From an uncultured Porphyromonas sp. (GTDB taxonomy: Bacteria; Bacteroidota; Bacteroidia; Bacteroidales; Porphyromonadaceae): a stretch of 64,000 nt of DNA. Under the pieces are notes generated by a model. The model had not been told where the DNA came from. It was given only the letters and a program-made list of their open reading frames with translations, and did not search any database. Position 1 is the stretch's first letter. Each line of letters opens with the position of its first letter. The stretch spans positions 1-64,000 of the forward strand of contig NZ_CALHDW010000012.1 of assembly GCF_938023125.1 (NCBI RefSeq). Reading direction: 5' to 3'. The position numbers and the translations under genes were made by a program. Of the stretch, positions 34,578 through 43,578 are shown piece by piece.

Positions 34578-36677
34578 ATGTATCGGAAATTAAAGAATCT
34601 TTCTTTCCTCGGCCTTTTTTGCTGTCTAACCCTACTTTTCTCTGGGGCTGCCAAGGCTCAGATGCAGAACGACATTGTTACCTGGAAGGCCTCTCTGGAG
34701 GATAAGGGTACGGCAGAAAAGACTCTCGTTTTCTCTGCAAAAATCAAATCCGGATGGCATATCTATGACCAAAATATGCCGGAAGATGGCCCCAACTCTA
34801 CGGAGTTTAAGTTCTACAAGCTCCAAGGTGCCAAACGTGTAGGGGGCTTTGTTGCCGATCGTAAACCTCACGAGGCGTACGAAAAGCAGTTTGAGATGAC
34901 GGTGCGTTCTTTCGATGGAACCGTTACTTTCCGCCAGAAAATCGTCGTTACAGATGCCGATAAGTTTGCTATAGAGGTGGGTGTAAAATCGCAAGCCTGC
35001 AACGAGGAGGCGTGTCTTCCCCCGGATGGGATTGAAGTTTCTTTTTCGCCCAAAGATCTTAAGTCTAAGGCTGTAGATGCAACGGCTGAGGCCGATGGAG
35101 CCACAGATGCTGCACTGGCCGATAGTACCGATACAGCTGTAGCTGATAGTGCCCTCGCTGCAGCGGCATCTTCTTCTTTCGAAGGAGACAAAGAGGCTCT
35201 ATGGGCTCCGGTAATCGATACCCTCAAAGCCTATGGAGACGAATCCCTGAGTCGTGCAGACGCATCTCTCTGGCAGATCTTCCTTTTCGGCTTCTTGGGT
35301 GGGTTAGTAGCCCTTATAACCCCTTGCGTTTGGCCTATGATCCCCATGACGGTAAGCTTCTTCCTCAAGCGGACTAAAGAGCGCAAAAAAGCCATTCGCG
35401 ACGCTATCTTCTACGGGATGGGCATCATCATCATCTATCTAGTATTGGGCTTGGCTGTAACCATTGGTTATGGTGGAAGTAAGCTAAACGAGCTTGCAAC
35501 CAATGCTGTTTTCAATCTGATCTTCTTTGCCCTATTGGTGCTCTTTGCCGTATCATTCTTTGGTGCATTCGAGCTCGTGCTCCCCTCTAAGTGGACCAAT
35601 AAGATGGATAGCAAGAGTGACTCTACAACAGGGTTTGTGAGCCTCTTCTTCATGGCCTTTACCTTGGTACTCGTCTCATTCTCGTGCACGGGTCCCATCA
35701 TCGGTACGCTTCTAGTGCAGGCTGCCTCCATGGGGCAATACCTAGGTCCGGCCTTGGGTATGTTTGGTTTTGCCTTGGCTTTGGCTCTTCCGTTCTCTAT
35801 CTTTGCCATATTCCCCAATATGCTTCAAGGGCTACCCAAGAGTGGTGGATGGCTCAATTCGGTAAAGGTTGTGATGGCATTCCTCGAGTTGGCTCTCTCT
35901 CTCAAGTTCCTCTCCATTGCCGATTTGGCATATGGCTGGGGTATCTTAGACCGTGAGACCTTCCTCGCATTGTGGATTGTGATCTTTGCCTGCCTCGGTC
36001 TTTACCTCCTCGGAAAGATCCGCTTCCCCCACGATACTCCTATGGAAAAGGTTGGGGTAGGGCGTTTCTTCTTGGCTCTCATATCGCTCTCGTTTGCCGT
36101 TTATATGATACCCGGGCTTTGGGGTGCACCTCTTAAGGCTATTAGTGCCTTTGCTCCTCCTCTTTATACGCAAGACTTTAACCTCTACGAGGGCGAAGTA
36201 CATGCTAAATACACCGATTACGAAGAAGGGGTTGCTAAGGCTCGTGAGATGGGCAAGCCTATTCTGCTCGACTTCTCCGGCTATGGCTGTGTCAACTGCC
36301 GCGAAATGGAGAATAATGTTTGGATTGACGGCAAGGTAAAGCAGCTACTCGATGAAGACTATGTTGTGATTACTTTGATGGTCGACGATAAGACAGAATT
36401 ACCCGAAGTTATAGAGGTAACAGAGAATGGCAAGACCCGAAAACTACGCACCGTAGGCGACAAGTGGAGCTATCTACAGCGTAGTAAGTTTGGTGCCAAC
36501 TCGCAGCCTTTCTACGTGCCCATAGACCACGAAGGAATGCCTCTCGGCCCCTCGTATCAGCACGATTTGGATATCAGCAAATACGTTAACTTCCTAGAGA
36601 ATGGGAAGAAAGAGTTTGCCGCTCGTAAGGATGGTAAGCCCATTCCCTCTCTCGCAGCCCCTTCGGCACAACAGTAA
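34578..36677 (+). CDS. dsbD: Thiol:disulfide interchange protein DsbD
   Basis: This 699-residue three-domain protein carries electrons from cytoplasmic thioredoxin to the periplasm. The signal peptide (1-27) ends KAQ. The alpha domain holds ACNEEACLPP with the two reactive cysteines. A poorly ordered Ala/Asp linker follows (about 155-195). The membrane domain (about 230-510) has about eight helices and the cysteine pair in TPCVWPMIP and SFSCTGPI. The C-terminal thioredoxin domain carries GYGCVNCREME (CxxC). It is complete. It is transcribed with the RluA-like gene and mazG, which follows after 6 bp. Confidence 0.95.
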   Translation: MYRKLKNLSFLGLFCCLTLLFSGAAKAQMQNDIVTWKASLEDKGTAEKTLVFSAKIKSGWHIYDQNMPEDGPNSTEFKFYKLQGAKRVGGFVADRKPHEAYEKQFEMTVRSFDGTVTFRQKIVVTDADKFAIEVGVKSQACNEEACLPPDGIEVSFSPKDLKSKAVDATAEADGATDAALADSTDTAVADSALAAAASSSFEGDKEALWAPVIDTLKAYGDESLSRADASLWQIFLFGFLGGLVALITPCVWPMIPMTVSFFLKRTKERKKAIRDAIFYGMGIIIIYLVLGLAVTIGYGGSKLNELATNAVFNLIFFALLVLFAVSFFGAFELVLPSKWTNKMDSKSDSTTGFVSLFFMAFTLVLVSFSCTGPIIGTLLVQAASMGQYLGPALGMFGFALALALPFSIFAIFPNMLQGLPKSGGWLNSVKVVMAFLELALSLKFLSIADLAYGWGILDRETFLALWIVIFACLGLYLLGKIRFPHDTPMEKVGVGRFFLALISLSFAVYMIPGLWGAPLKAISAFAPPLYTQDFNLYEGEVHAKYTDYEEGVAKAREMGKPILLDFSGYGCVNCREMENNVWIDGKVKQLLDEDYVVITLMVDDKTELPEVIEVTENGKTRKLRTVGDKWSYLQRSKFGANSQPFYVPIDHEGMPLGPSYQHDLDISKYVNFLENGKKEFAARKDGKPIPSLAAPSAQQ

Positions 36678-36683
36678 ACTACA

Positions 36684-37478
36684 ATGAATAGCAAAGCAGA
36701 GAAACTTGAAGCTTTTGCTCGCCTCCTAGATGTTCTCGACACCCTAAGGGCTCAATGCCCTTGGGATCGAGAGCAAACCAAAGAGAGTATCAGGGCCAAT
36801 ACCATAGAGGAGGTCTATGAACTCTCAGAAGCGATCCTGCAAGAGGATTATCAAGATATGAAGAAGGAGCTCGGTGATGTGCTCCTTCATATTTGTTTTT
36901 ATGCCCTCATGGCGCAAGAGGAAAACCGCTTTGATATTGCGGATGTATGCAATACGCTTTGTAATAAACTCATCTTCCGCCATCCCCATGTGTACGGAGA
37001 GAGTGTTGTGAATACAGCCTCGGCAGTGACCTCGCAATGGGAGCAGATAAAGCAGCATGAGCGCGGTGGAAACAAAACGGTGCTCTCGGGCGTCCCCACC
37101 TCCTTACCCTCTTTGGTAAAAGCCTACCGCATCCAAGACAAAGCTCGGGCCGTGGGGTTTGATTGGGAAGAAGCGCAGGAAGTCTGGACCAAAGTAGAGG
37201 AGGAACTGCAAGAGGTGCGTCAAGCTATAGAGGCAAAAGAAGCCGAAGATATCGAAGGAGAGTTCGGAGATCTATTGTTTGCGGTAGTAAACGCAGCTCG
37301 CCTCTATGGGGTCAACCCCGATAATGCATTGGAGCGCACCAATCGTAAGTTTATATCTCGTTTTGGCTATATCGAGAGCCAAGCCAAGGCGCAAGGTCGG
37401 GATATAAAAGATCTTACTCTAGGAGAAATGGATGCCCTCTGGGAGGAGGCAAAGCATCTCAAACACTCGCAAAACTAA
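36684..37478 (+). CDS. mazG: Nucleoside triphosphate pyrophosphohydrolase MazG
   Basis: This is a 264-residue all-alpha NTP pyrophosphatase with two tandem MazG domains. The first has LRAQCPWDREQTKESIRANT and EEVYELSEAI...KKELGDVLLH; the second has VEEELQEVRQAIE and EGEFGDLLFAVVNAAR. The ExxE...ExxD metal-binding sets are present in both. It hydrolyses NTPs to NMP and PPi, removing aberrant nucleotides and affecting ppGpp levels in other bacteria. It is full length. It overlaps no real gene; an out-of-frame start for the next gene inside its 3' end is unlikely. Confidence 0.95.
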   Translation: MNSKAEKLEAFARLLDVLDTLRAQCPWDREQTKESIRANTIEEVYELSEAILQEDYQDMKKELGDVLLHICFYALMAQEENRFDIADVCNTLCNKLIFRHPHVYGESVVNTASAVTSQWEQIKQHERGGNKTVLSGVPTSLPSLVKAYRIQDKARAVGFDWEEAQEVWTKVEEELQEVRQAIEAKEAEDIEGEFGDLLFAVVNAARLYGVNPDNALERTNRKFISRFGYIESQAKAQGRDIKDLTLGEMDALWEEAKHLKHSQN

Positions 37479-37512
37479 TCTAGACCAAGGTTTTTTCTTA
37501 GTTTTTTCTTCT

Positions 37513-38406
37513 GTGATCTGTCCTGTTTGTCACTATCAGCAGCAAACTCCTGTGGGGATTGCTTCGGATCATTTGGTGAGTGGTAAGAGTTTTCCACTCG
37601 TGCGTTGTAGTCATTGTGGGCTTATCATGACCGCCTCTCTTCCCCGAAAAGAGGAGTTGGGAGCCTACTATAAAAGCAATAACTACATATCGCATAGCGA
37701 TGTGCACAAGGGGCTGATGAATCGTCTTTACCATGCAGCTAGGCGCAGGATGCTCAAGCAGAAGGGGTGTTTGGTTAAGCGGGCCACTCCGCCTCATGAT
37801 GGGGCTTCTCCTCGCCTTTTGGACGTGGGGTGTGGTACGGGATACTTCGCTCATCACATGCAGCAGCTGGGCTATCAAGTCTCTTGTGTAGAGCAGGATG
37901 CCGAGGCTCGTGCGTTTGCTAAAGAAAAGTTTGCACTCACACCCTCTGAGGCTTTGCTACATACAGACTGGCCCGATCACTCCTTCGAGATCGTTACCCT
38001 TTGGCATGTTTTGGAGCATATTGTAGATCTTGAGGATCACATGCAACGCCTATCTCAACTGGTAACCAAAGGGGGGACTTTGCTGATAGCGGTGCCCAAT
38101 CCTACAAGCTACGATGCTCAGCTCTTGCAAAGCGAGTGGGCTGCTTACGATGTTCCCCGCCACGTATGGCACTTTACCCCCGATAGTCTGATAACTCTTG
38201 CCGAGCGGTACGGATTTCGTTTAGAGAAGCTCCGTCCCATGTGGCTTGATGTCTATTATATTGCGCTAATGACCCAGCAACAACGAGGACGTAAAGGCCT
38301 AAATGCTTGGCTTCGGGCTGTGCTAATTGGTTTTTGGGGTAACGTGCGAACCCTGATGGATGCGCGTGCCGCCAGTTCGCTTATTTACCTCTTCCGTAGA
38401 GATTGA
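37513..38406 (+). CDS. SAM-dependent methyltransferase with N-terminal zinc ribbon
   Basis: This is a 297-residue protein from the GTG at 37513, chosen because it begins directly at the zinc ribbon (MICPVCH, then RCSHCG). An ATG at 37432 would add 27 residues translated across the 3' end of mazG in another frame, which looks unnatural. The Rossmann methyltransferase domain has LLDVGCGTGYF (motif I), VEQD (acidic loop) and TLWHVLEHI (motif IV-like). Such proteins often modify glycans, lipids or small molecules; the substrate is unknown. The next gene begins 4 bp after the stop codon. Confidence 0.8.
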   Translation: MICPVCHYQQQTPVGIASDHLVSGKSFPLVRCSHCGLIMTASLPRKEELGAYYKSNNYISHSDVHKGLMNRLYHAARRRMLKQKGCLVKRATPPHDGASPRLLDVGCGTGYFAHHMQQLGYQVSCVEQDAEARAFAKEKFALTPSEALLHTDWPDHSFEIVTLWHVLEHIVDLEDHMQRLSQLVTKGGTLLIAVPNPTSYDAQLLQSEWAAYDVPRHVWHFTPDSLITLAERYGFRLEKLRPMWLDVYYIALMTQQQRGRKGLNAWLRAVLIGFWGNVRTLMDARAASSLIYLFRRD

Positions 38407-38410
38407 TACG

Positions 38411-39562
38411 ATGAAACACTTTCTCCACTACCTATTACTCATTTGCTTTTGGGGTCTCTCTGGCAGTGGGGCGCAGGCCCAAGACTCACTACGCTGGAGC
38501 GCCAATCTGGGAGCCGAAGGCTTCTTTCGCAACAATGAATATGCCCAGCCTTATGGCACGGGCTACACGCTTCCGGGGTATCGTTTGCAGGGTACTATTG
38601 CTTACTCCATGCCCGATCTCCTCTCCGGGGCTGCCATAGAAGTGGGAGCCCATGCCACGGGGTTCTTTGGGGCAAGACGCTATCCTACGGGTACATGGTG
38701 GGCTGAGCTACCCCATTGGACGGACAATTCGACCGTGAGCGCCGTACCTCATCTCGTACCGCTCTTCGGTGTCCTTCTTCGGGCCAACCCCCATCTAGAG
38801 GTACGATTGGGGCGAGTGGATAATGAAGATGCTCACCAACTTATCCAGCCTTTATACAACCCCGAATTGCTTTACTCTGCCGATCCGGAGATGGGCGTGC
38901 AGCTAAAGGCCGATTACCCCTGGCTCAAGGGGGATGTCTGGATTGACTGGCAGAGCTTCACCTTCCGAGCCGATCGGCACCAAGAAGCATTTACCATGGG
39001 ACTCTCTCTTGTCTTCCCGATTGTGGAAAAAAGCTCCTATTCCCTACGTGCAGTAGGGCAGGTGGTGGCTACACATCGTGGTGGTGAGATCAGTTGGCAT
39101 CGTCATGATACGGTGCATAGTTACTTGGCGTCAGCTATCGGGTTACGTGCTTCCTGGGCATTATCGCATGGTAGCATTGAGGCGGCTGCCTATTATCTTC
39201 CCTCTCTTCTTAGGGCAGAGGCTCCTGCGCCTATGGGGCATGCCTTTTATGCTACCTTGGGATATCAAAGAAAACATTTGCTCACAGAGCTTGCTTATTG
39301 GCGGGGTAGTCACTTTGTCTCTCCCATGGGAGGCCCCTTTGTCAATAGTCGGGTGCTTTGGGAGGGGCCCTTGGTTCGGGATCAAGAGCGGACTTCGTTT
39401 CTGGGGATTCGAGCGCATTACCAATTCTTTTCCACCCCTCTTGTGCAGATGGCATTCGTGGCTCGGGGGTGGTATCATCTCCTCGATTTGGAGGGATCTC
39501 CCAACCGTTTCAGCCACTCTCTAGAGCTAAATCTTGCGCTTACGCCCCGCTTCCGTTTTTGA
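38411..39562 (+). CDS. Probable outer-membrane beta-barrel protein
   Basis: This is a 383-residue protein from the ATG at 38411. A signal peptide (about 1-24, ending QAQ) precedes a sequence of alternating amphipathic beta-strands with aromatic girdles (YRLQGTIAYSM, GVQLKADYPWL, FRADRHQEAF) that ends in NLALTPRFRF with a terminal Phe, as barrel proteins do. I do not recognise the family; no plug or TonB box is visible. It is co-directional with the methyltransferase gene and is followed by a strong terminator at 39595-39633. Confidence 0.7.
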   Translation: MKHFLHYLLLICFWGLSGSGAQAQDSLRWSANLGAEGFFRNNEYAQPYGTGYTLPGYRLQGTIAYSMPDLLSGAAIEVGAHATGFFGARRYPTGTWWAELPHWTDNSTVSAVPHLVPLFGVLLRANPHLEVRLGRVDNEDAHQLIQPLYNPELLYSADPEMGVQLKADYPWLKGDVWIDWQSFTFRADRHQEAFTMGLSLVFPIVEKSSYSLRAVGQVVATHRGGEISWHRHDTVHSYLASAIGLRASWALSHGSIEAAAYYLPSLLRAEAPAPMGHAFYATLGYQRKHLLTELAYWRGSHFVSPMGGPFVNSRVLWEGPLVRDQERTSFLGIRAHYQFFSTPLVQMAFVARGWYHLLDLEGSPNRFSHSLELNLALTPRFRF

Positions 39563-39594
39563 CTTTTAGCCTCCGATTGGGGGCAGATCTTGCT

Positions 39595-39633
39595 AACCTT
39601 CTCTCTTATCCAAGAGGGGAGGTTTTATTTTTT
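39595..39633 (+). terminator. Terminator between convergent genes
   Basis: A 13-bp stem with two G-T pairs (39595-39607 with 39612-39624), a 4-nt loop ATCC and TTTTATTTTTT. It serves the plus-strand outer-membrane protein gene and overlaps the last bases of the cobalamin gene on the minus strand. Confidence 0.9.
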
Positions 39634-41439
39634 CTCAGGATAGGAGAGTATCGTTTCGCCCCCTTCGCTTATAAGGTGTAGCACGATGGGGGTATCGGGA
39701 GATAGCTGAGAGGCTGTTACGGAGTGGCACCTCCGGAGGAGGGCAAGTAGGAGGCGATCTCGCTCGAGAATGTTGGGAATGCCCCACAACTCTCGCGCCA
39801 TGGAGAGCTCGTCAATCAAGGCATGTGTATCGGAGCTAGCGCCCACTTCGTCTGCTACCTTTTGCAGGAAGACCTTGTTCATAACCACCTTCTTGCTGTG
39901 GGTGTCTAGGTTGCCCTCTGCCAGCTTTACGGCCTTACCTACCATGATACCTAGACTAACCGAAGCAAAGTGCATCTCCTGGGCTATACTGAGGGCATCC
40001 CCAATAAAATTGCCGTAATGCACAAAGACTTGGGGGGGCAACTGGGGGTAAAGTGCCTTTATATAAGCCTCACTTTTGGCTCCTGAGTTCATGACAAGGC
40101 GGGAGGGGCTCAGGGCAAAGGCCACACTACACTCCTTGCGTAGGGAGTCTACAAAAGCCTCGTGGGAGAAGGGTTTTACGATACCGGAGGTGCCGATAAT
40201 AGAGAGCCCTCCTACGATGCCCAAGCGAGGATTGAATGTTTTGGCCGCAAGAGCCGCCCCATCCGGAATGCTTATGGTTACATCAATACCACCCTCGGGA
40301 TAAAGGGCTCGGAGCTCTTGTGTGATGGTACGGCGGGGCGTGGCATTGATAGCAGGGGAGCCAATGGGTAGCCCCAATCCGGGTAAGGTAACTACGCCTA
40401 CGCCCTCACCTTGCAAAAAGCGTAGTTCATCCCCCGCTACAAGCTCTACGGTAGCTGCAATGATGTGCCCATGGATCACATCTGGGTCGTCCCCTGCATC
40501 TTTTCGGATGGTTGCACGAGCCTTGGTGGGAGATAGGCGTTCTATGCTCTCAATAGGGAGCGTTATAATTTCGCCATCGGGTAGGGCTACCTCTACTTCT
40601 TGCTCTTCACTCTCGTAGAGTAGAGCCATAAGGGCAGCTTTGGCTGTGACTGTGGCGCACGTCCCTGTGGTGTATCCTCGTTTGAGAGGGAAGTAGTCCG
40701 GGATATAACGGCGTACCATGCGGTATAATCCATGTTGCCCCTCAACAAGATGAAAGTGTGGGGGGAGTGGTGGGCGCACTACAACGTAAATACGAATGCC
40801 TGCACGTCGAGCAGCCTCTATTTTCTCTAAAAAACCACCACTTTCTCCACTCTCTTTGGTTATGATAGCATCAGGATGAATTCGGCTAATGGGGGCGTCT
40901 TCTCCCTCTTCGGGCGTGTAGAAGATCAGTTGTTGCTCAGGAAATCCCTCTTTGCAGGCAATATCGAGGGACTCTTGGCGTGATAGGATGCGGAATGTTG
41001 TCTTGCGCTGCTGCCAAAATCGACGAAGTTTCCCAATGGTTTGGGTACCGGTGAGAGCCAGCAGATGCCTAACTCCATCCGCAAGCATCCTATCTACAGC
41101 CTCTTCGTAGCTTGAGCAGTAAGTTATATCCTGGGCATGAGGGGGATAGTTTCTCTCCAAACGGATAACGGGTATCCCCAGCGATAGACTTGCCACTCCT
41201 ATGTTTCTATGTAGCTCTTGGGCGAAGGGGTGGGCTGCATCTATGATAAGTCGAATCTCGTGCGTACGACAAAACTCCTCAATGGTAGGGGCGTCCATGG
41301 CTCCTGTAATGCGCTGCACAAGGGGCTCTTCTACCTTCTGTTGCTCTCCACGTGTGGAGTAGTAAAAAGGGTTCCCCCCCTCGCTGAGCGTGTCAATAGC
41401 TATACGCCCCTCTGTTGTACCTCCAAAGACGAGAATCAT
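39625..41439 (-). CDS. Fused cobalt-precorrin-6A reductase and cobalt-precorrin-5B methyltransferase (CbiJ-CbiD)
   Basis: This 604-residue protein joins two cobalamin enzymes. Residues 1-245 are CbiJ/CobK-like: MILVFGGTTEGR, IIDAAHPFA and ALTGTQTIGKL. Residues about 255-604 are CbiD: GYTTGTCATVTAKAA, AGDDPDVIHG, FNPRLGIVGGLSIIGTSGIVKP and GNFIGDALS. Together they reduce precorrin-6A and methylate C1 of the anaerobic corrin ring. Two activities of the same branch in one chain suggest channelling or fixed stoichiometry. The fused CbiG-CbiF gene lies 20 bp upstream on the same strand. Other corrin ring genes are not in this window. Confidence 0.9.
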   Translation of the reverse strand: MILVFGGTTEGRIAIDTLSEGGNPFYYSTRGEQQKVEEPLVQRITGAMDAPTIEEFCRTHEIRLIIDAAHPFAQELHRNIGVASLSLGIPVIRLERNYPPHAQDITYCSSYEEAVDRMLADGVRHLLALTGTQTIGKLRRFWQQRKTTFRILSRQESLDIACKEGFPEQQLIFYTPEEGEDAPISRIHPDAIITKESGESGGFLEKIEAARRAGIRIYVVVRPPLPPHFHLVEGQHGLYRMVRRYIPDYFPLKRGYTTGTCATVTAKAALMALLYESEEQEVEVALPDGEIITLPIESIERLSPTKARATIRKDAGDDPDVIHGHIIAATVELVAGDELRFLQGEGVGVVTLPGLGLPIGSPAINATPRRTITQELRALYPEGGIDVTISIPDGAALAAKTFNPRLGIVGGLSIIGTSGIVKPFSHEAFVDSLRKECSVAFALSPSRLVMNSGAKSEAYIKALYPQLPPQVFVHYGNFIGDALSIAQEMHFASVSLGIMVGKAVKLAEGNLDTHSKKVVMNKVFLQKVADEVGASSDTHALIDELSMARELWGIPNILERDRLLLALLRRCHSVTASQLSPDTPIVLHLISEGGETILSYPEKK

Positions 41440-41459
41440 ATAAGAGAGGATAGATTTTC

Positions 41460-43295
41460 TTATTTGCGGAAGAGATGTTTGAACTCGTCTGCATAGAGCC
41501 GTGATACCCCCTCGCGGTGATCAATGGCCTTGCCTACTACGAGTAGAGTTGTGAGGGTGAGATTATTCTCGCGCACTAGTTGAGCAAGTTGGCTTAGCTC
41601 TCCTCGATAGATTCGTTCCTCCTTGTGTGTGAGTTTATAGCAGGCTGCAACGGGTGTATTGGGAGGGTAGACTTGTAGCAATTCTGCCTGTACTCGCTCC
41701 ACAATGGCTGCACTTAGGTATATGCACATGGTGCTTTGGGAGCGAGCCAATAGGTGGAGTTGCTCTCGCTCGGGCATGGGAGTGCGCCCTTCGCCACGTG
41801 TGAGTATGATGGTTTGCACCTCCTCTGGAATGGTAAACTGGGAGCGTAGCGCAGCAGCGGCAGCTTGGAATGAAGAAATCCCCGGAGTGATGTGGTAACT
41901 CATATTATAGCGGTCGAAGAACGCCATTTGCTCGGCAATTGCCCCATAGATACAAGGGTCTCCCGTGTGTAGTCGCACTACAAAGAGTCCCTTGTCGTAG
42001 AATTCTTTCATGAGAGAGAACTGTTCCTCGAGATTCATATTCGCCGAACTTCGTATCACAGCCCCCTCTTTTCCATAAAGAGTTAGCTCTCGAGGCACAA
42101 GACTCCCCGCGTAGAGGATTAGGTCGGCTCTCTGGAGCATCTTTTTCCCTCGTACCGAGATGAGCTCCGGATCACCGGGACCTGCCCCTACAATTTCGAT
42201 ATGCCCTTGAGAGCGGTCGCACGCAAGGGGGAGAGCTACGGCAAAGGTGAAGTCGTTTTCGTTTTGGGTCGATCCCTTCGTCTTCTCAATAAGAAGTTGT
42301 CCCATTTGCGAGGAGGCAAGGGCAGACGCCTCGGCTACGCCCCACGATCCGGTAGTCTCATATACTTTTTGCGAGGGGTGGGGTACTTCTATCTCTCCGA
42401 GCTGCGATGCCGTATAAATTTGGGGAGAGGGGCAAGAAAAGTGCTGGGTAAGATGGGCGATGAGAGGTTCGTCTTTTTTCAGTTCTATCGTGGCAATCTC
42501 GCCGATGGCAAGGGGAGAGATACCCGCTTTTATTAGAGTTTGCTCTATCGTATCACTAACACCAAGGGTGGGGCAGTCTCGTTTACAGCCCACCCCGAGC
42601 GTAAGAAGTGGAGTGTAGTATGCTAAGTGGAGAATATCTTGAGGAGAATAGATGCTATACCCTACGGTGATAAGGAGATCGTATTCAGTGAGGGGGATAT
42701 CCTCATATCGGTAGAATATATCTACATGGGGAGGGCGAGAGGCTTCCAGATGCTCAGTACCCGGAGTGCGCACCTCTAGTAGTAGGGCGCTCTTTTTCCC
42801 TCCTACGAATGCAAATATCGCCTGATTTATCTCTTGGGGAGAGGCGGTGGTATGCCATCCCCACTGACGGGCAAGAAGATCCAAAGCCCAGAGGTCTTGA
42901 TTGTCGCTTTGGGTTGTGATAATGGCTTCTCCGCCCGTAATGCCGGCCAAGTGGCGTGCCAATTCGTTGCCGCCTCCCACGTGCCCGGAGAGTACGGGTA
43001 TCACAAATTTGCCGGTACTATCCACGTTCACCACCGCCGGATCGTGGTATTTGTGAGCTACCTGAGCCGCAATACAACGTACACAGATGCCTAGAGCCCC
43101 AACAAAAATGAGGGCAGAGCATTCTCCAAAGTGCTCCTCTACAAAGGTCTGATAGGAACTGATAAAATAGGTGCCCTCGGCCTCTCCTTTGTAGTAAATG
43201 ATGGCGTTGGGGAGTTCTTTTTGTATGGTGCGAGCGACCTTTAGCCCTGCTTCTGAGATTACTACTAGGGCAGTCTCTTTCTTCTCTTTACTCAT
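41460..43295 (-). CDS. Fused cobalt-precorrin-5A hydrolase and cobalt-precorrin-4 methyltransferase (CbiG-CbiF)
   Basis: This is a 611-residue fusion. Residues 1-345 are CbiG: FVGALGICVRCIA, VLSGHVGGGNELAR and the C-terminal LGVGCKRDCP. Residues about 365-600 are a tetrapyrrole methylase of CbiF/CobM type: IVGAGPGDPELISVRGKKML, LYAGSLVPRE, RLHTGDPCIYGAIAEQM and TPGISSFQAAAAAL. The methylase acts at C11 and the hydrolase opens the lactone, consecutive steps in anaerobic cobalamin synthesis. A TACCTTTG promoter element lies upstream. I saw no cobalamin riboswitch in the upstream 490 bp. Confidence 0.9.
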   Translation of the reverse strand: MSKEKKETALVVISEAGLKVARTIQKELPNAIIYYKGEAEGTYFISSYQTFVEEHFGECSALIFVGALGICVRCIAAQVAHKYHDPAVVNVDSTGKFVIPVLSGHVGGGNELARHLAGITGGEAIITTQSDNQDLWALDLLARQWGWHTTASPQEINQAIFAFVGGKKSALLLEVRTPGTEHLEASRPPHVDIFYRYEDIPLTEYDLLITVGYSIYSPQDILHLAYYTPLLTLGVGCKRDCPTLGVSDTIEQTLIKAGISPLAIGEIATIELKKDEPLIAHLTQHFSCPSPQIYTASQLGEIEVPHPSQKVYETTGSWGVAEASALASSQMGQLLIEKTKGSTQNENDFTFAVALPLACDRSQGHIEIVGAGPGDPELISVRGKKMLQRADLILYAGSLVPRELTLYGKEGAVIRSSANMNLEEQFSLMKEFYDKGLFVVRLHTGDPCIYGAIAEQMAFFDRYNMSYHITPGISSFQAAAAALRSQFTIPEEVQTIILTRGEGRTPMPEREQLHLLARSQSTMCIYLSAAIVERVQAELLQVYPPNTPVAACYKLTHKEERIYRGELSQLAQLVRENNLTLTTLLVVGKAIDHREGVSRLYADEFKHLFRK

Positions 43296-43352
43296 AACTG
43301 AAGTACAATATAGGGTAGAGCTATCTGTTTTTTTCTCCTGTTTTTTTCGTTA

Positions 43353-43360
43353 CAAAGGTA
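43353..43360 (-). promoter_or_regulatory. -7 element of the cobalamin operon
   Basis: Minus strand TACCTTTG, an exact match to the preferred Bacteroidota -7 box, 58 bp before the ATG at 43295. The -33 position reads CTTT or TTTC, not TTTG. Confidence 0.55.
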
Positions 43361-43442
43361 CAGATTCACCCCCGAAGAAAGTGATACTTTCTAGACTATG
43401 AGGCAAGAGGGACAGATGCCGTGCGTGAAACGCGCAAAAAAC

Positions 43443-43522
43443 GCTGCCTGATAAATAAATCGCCACAGGGCAAGAAAAAAATATTTCCCAGGCAGAGTGG
43501 GAGGGGCTTTTTGCCTAATAAA
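43443..43522. repeat. Dispersed intergenic repeat, copy B
   Basis: The modules occur in the same order as copy A: GCTGCC (43443), GGGCAAGAAA (43468), AAATATTTCCCAGGCAGA (to 43496) and CTTTTTGCCT (43507-43516). Spacing between modules matches copy A within one base. In copy B the outer complementarity is weaker than in copy A, so the two have drifted apart. Confidence 0.7.
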
Positions 43523-43570
43523 TCTGAGGAAATAGGGCAGGAATATAGTTGCTATTAGAGTGGAATTTTG

Positions 43571-43578
43571 TACCTTTG
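43571..43578 (+). promoter_or_regulatory. -7 element of the rplM-rpsI transcript
   Basis: TACCTTTG, an exact match, followed by a ~200-nt leader before rplM. TTGC at 43549-43552 is the best available -33 match. Confidence 0.6.

Noticed and set aside
37432..37512. An upstream ATG start for the methyltransferase
   Set aside because: The extra 27 residues are read from the 3' end of mazG in another frame and do not resemble a natural N-terminus; the GTG at 37513 starts at the zinc ribbon.
43296..43570. A cobalamin riboswitch upstream of the CbiG-CbiF gene
   Set aside because: I searched by eye for the B12 box and the surrounding stems on the minus strand and found neither; a covariance-model search would settle it.
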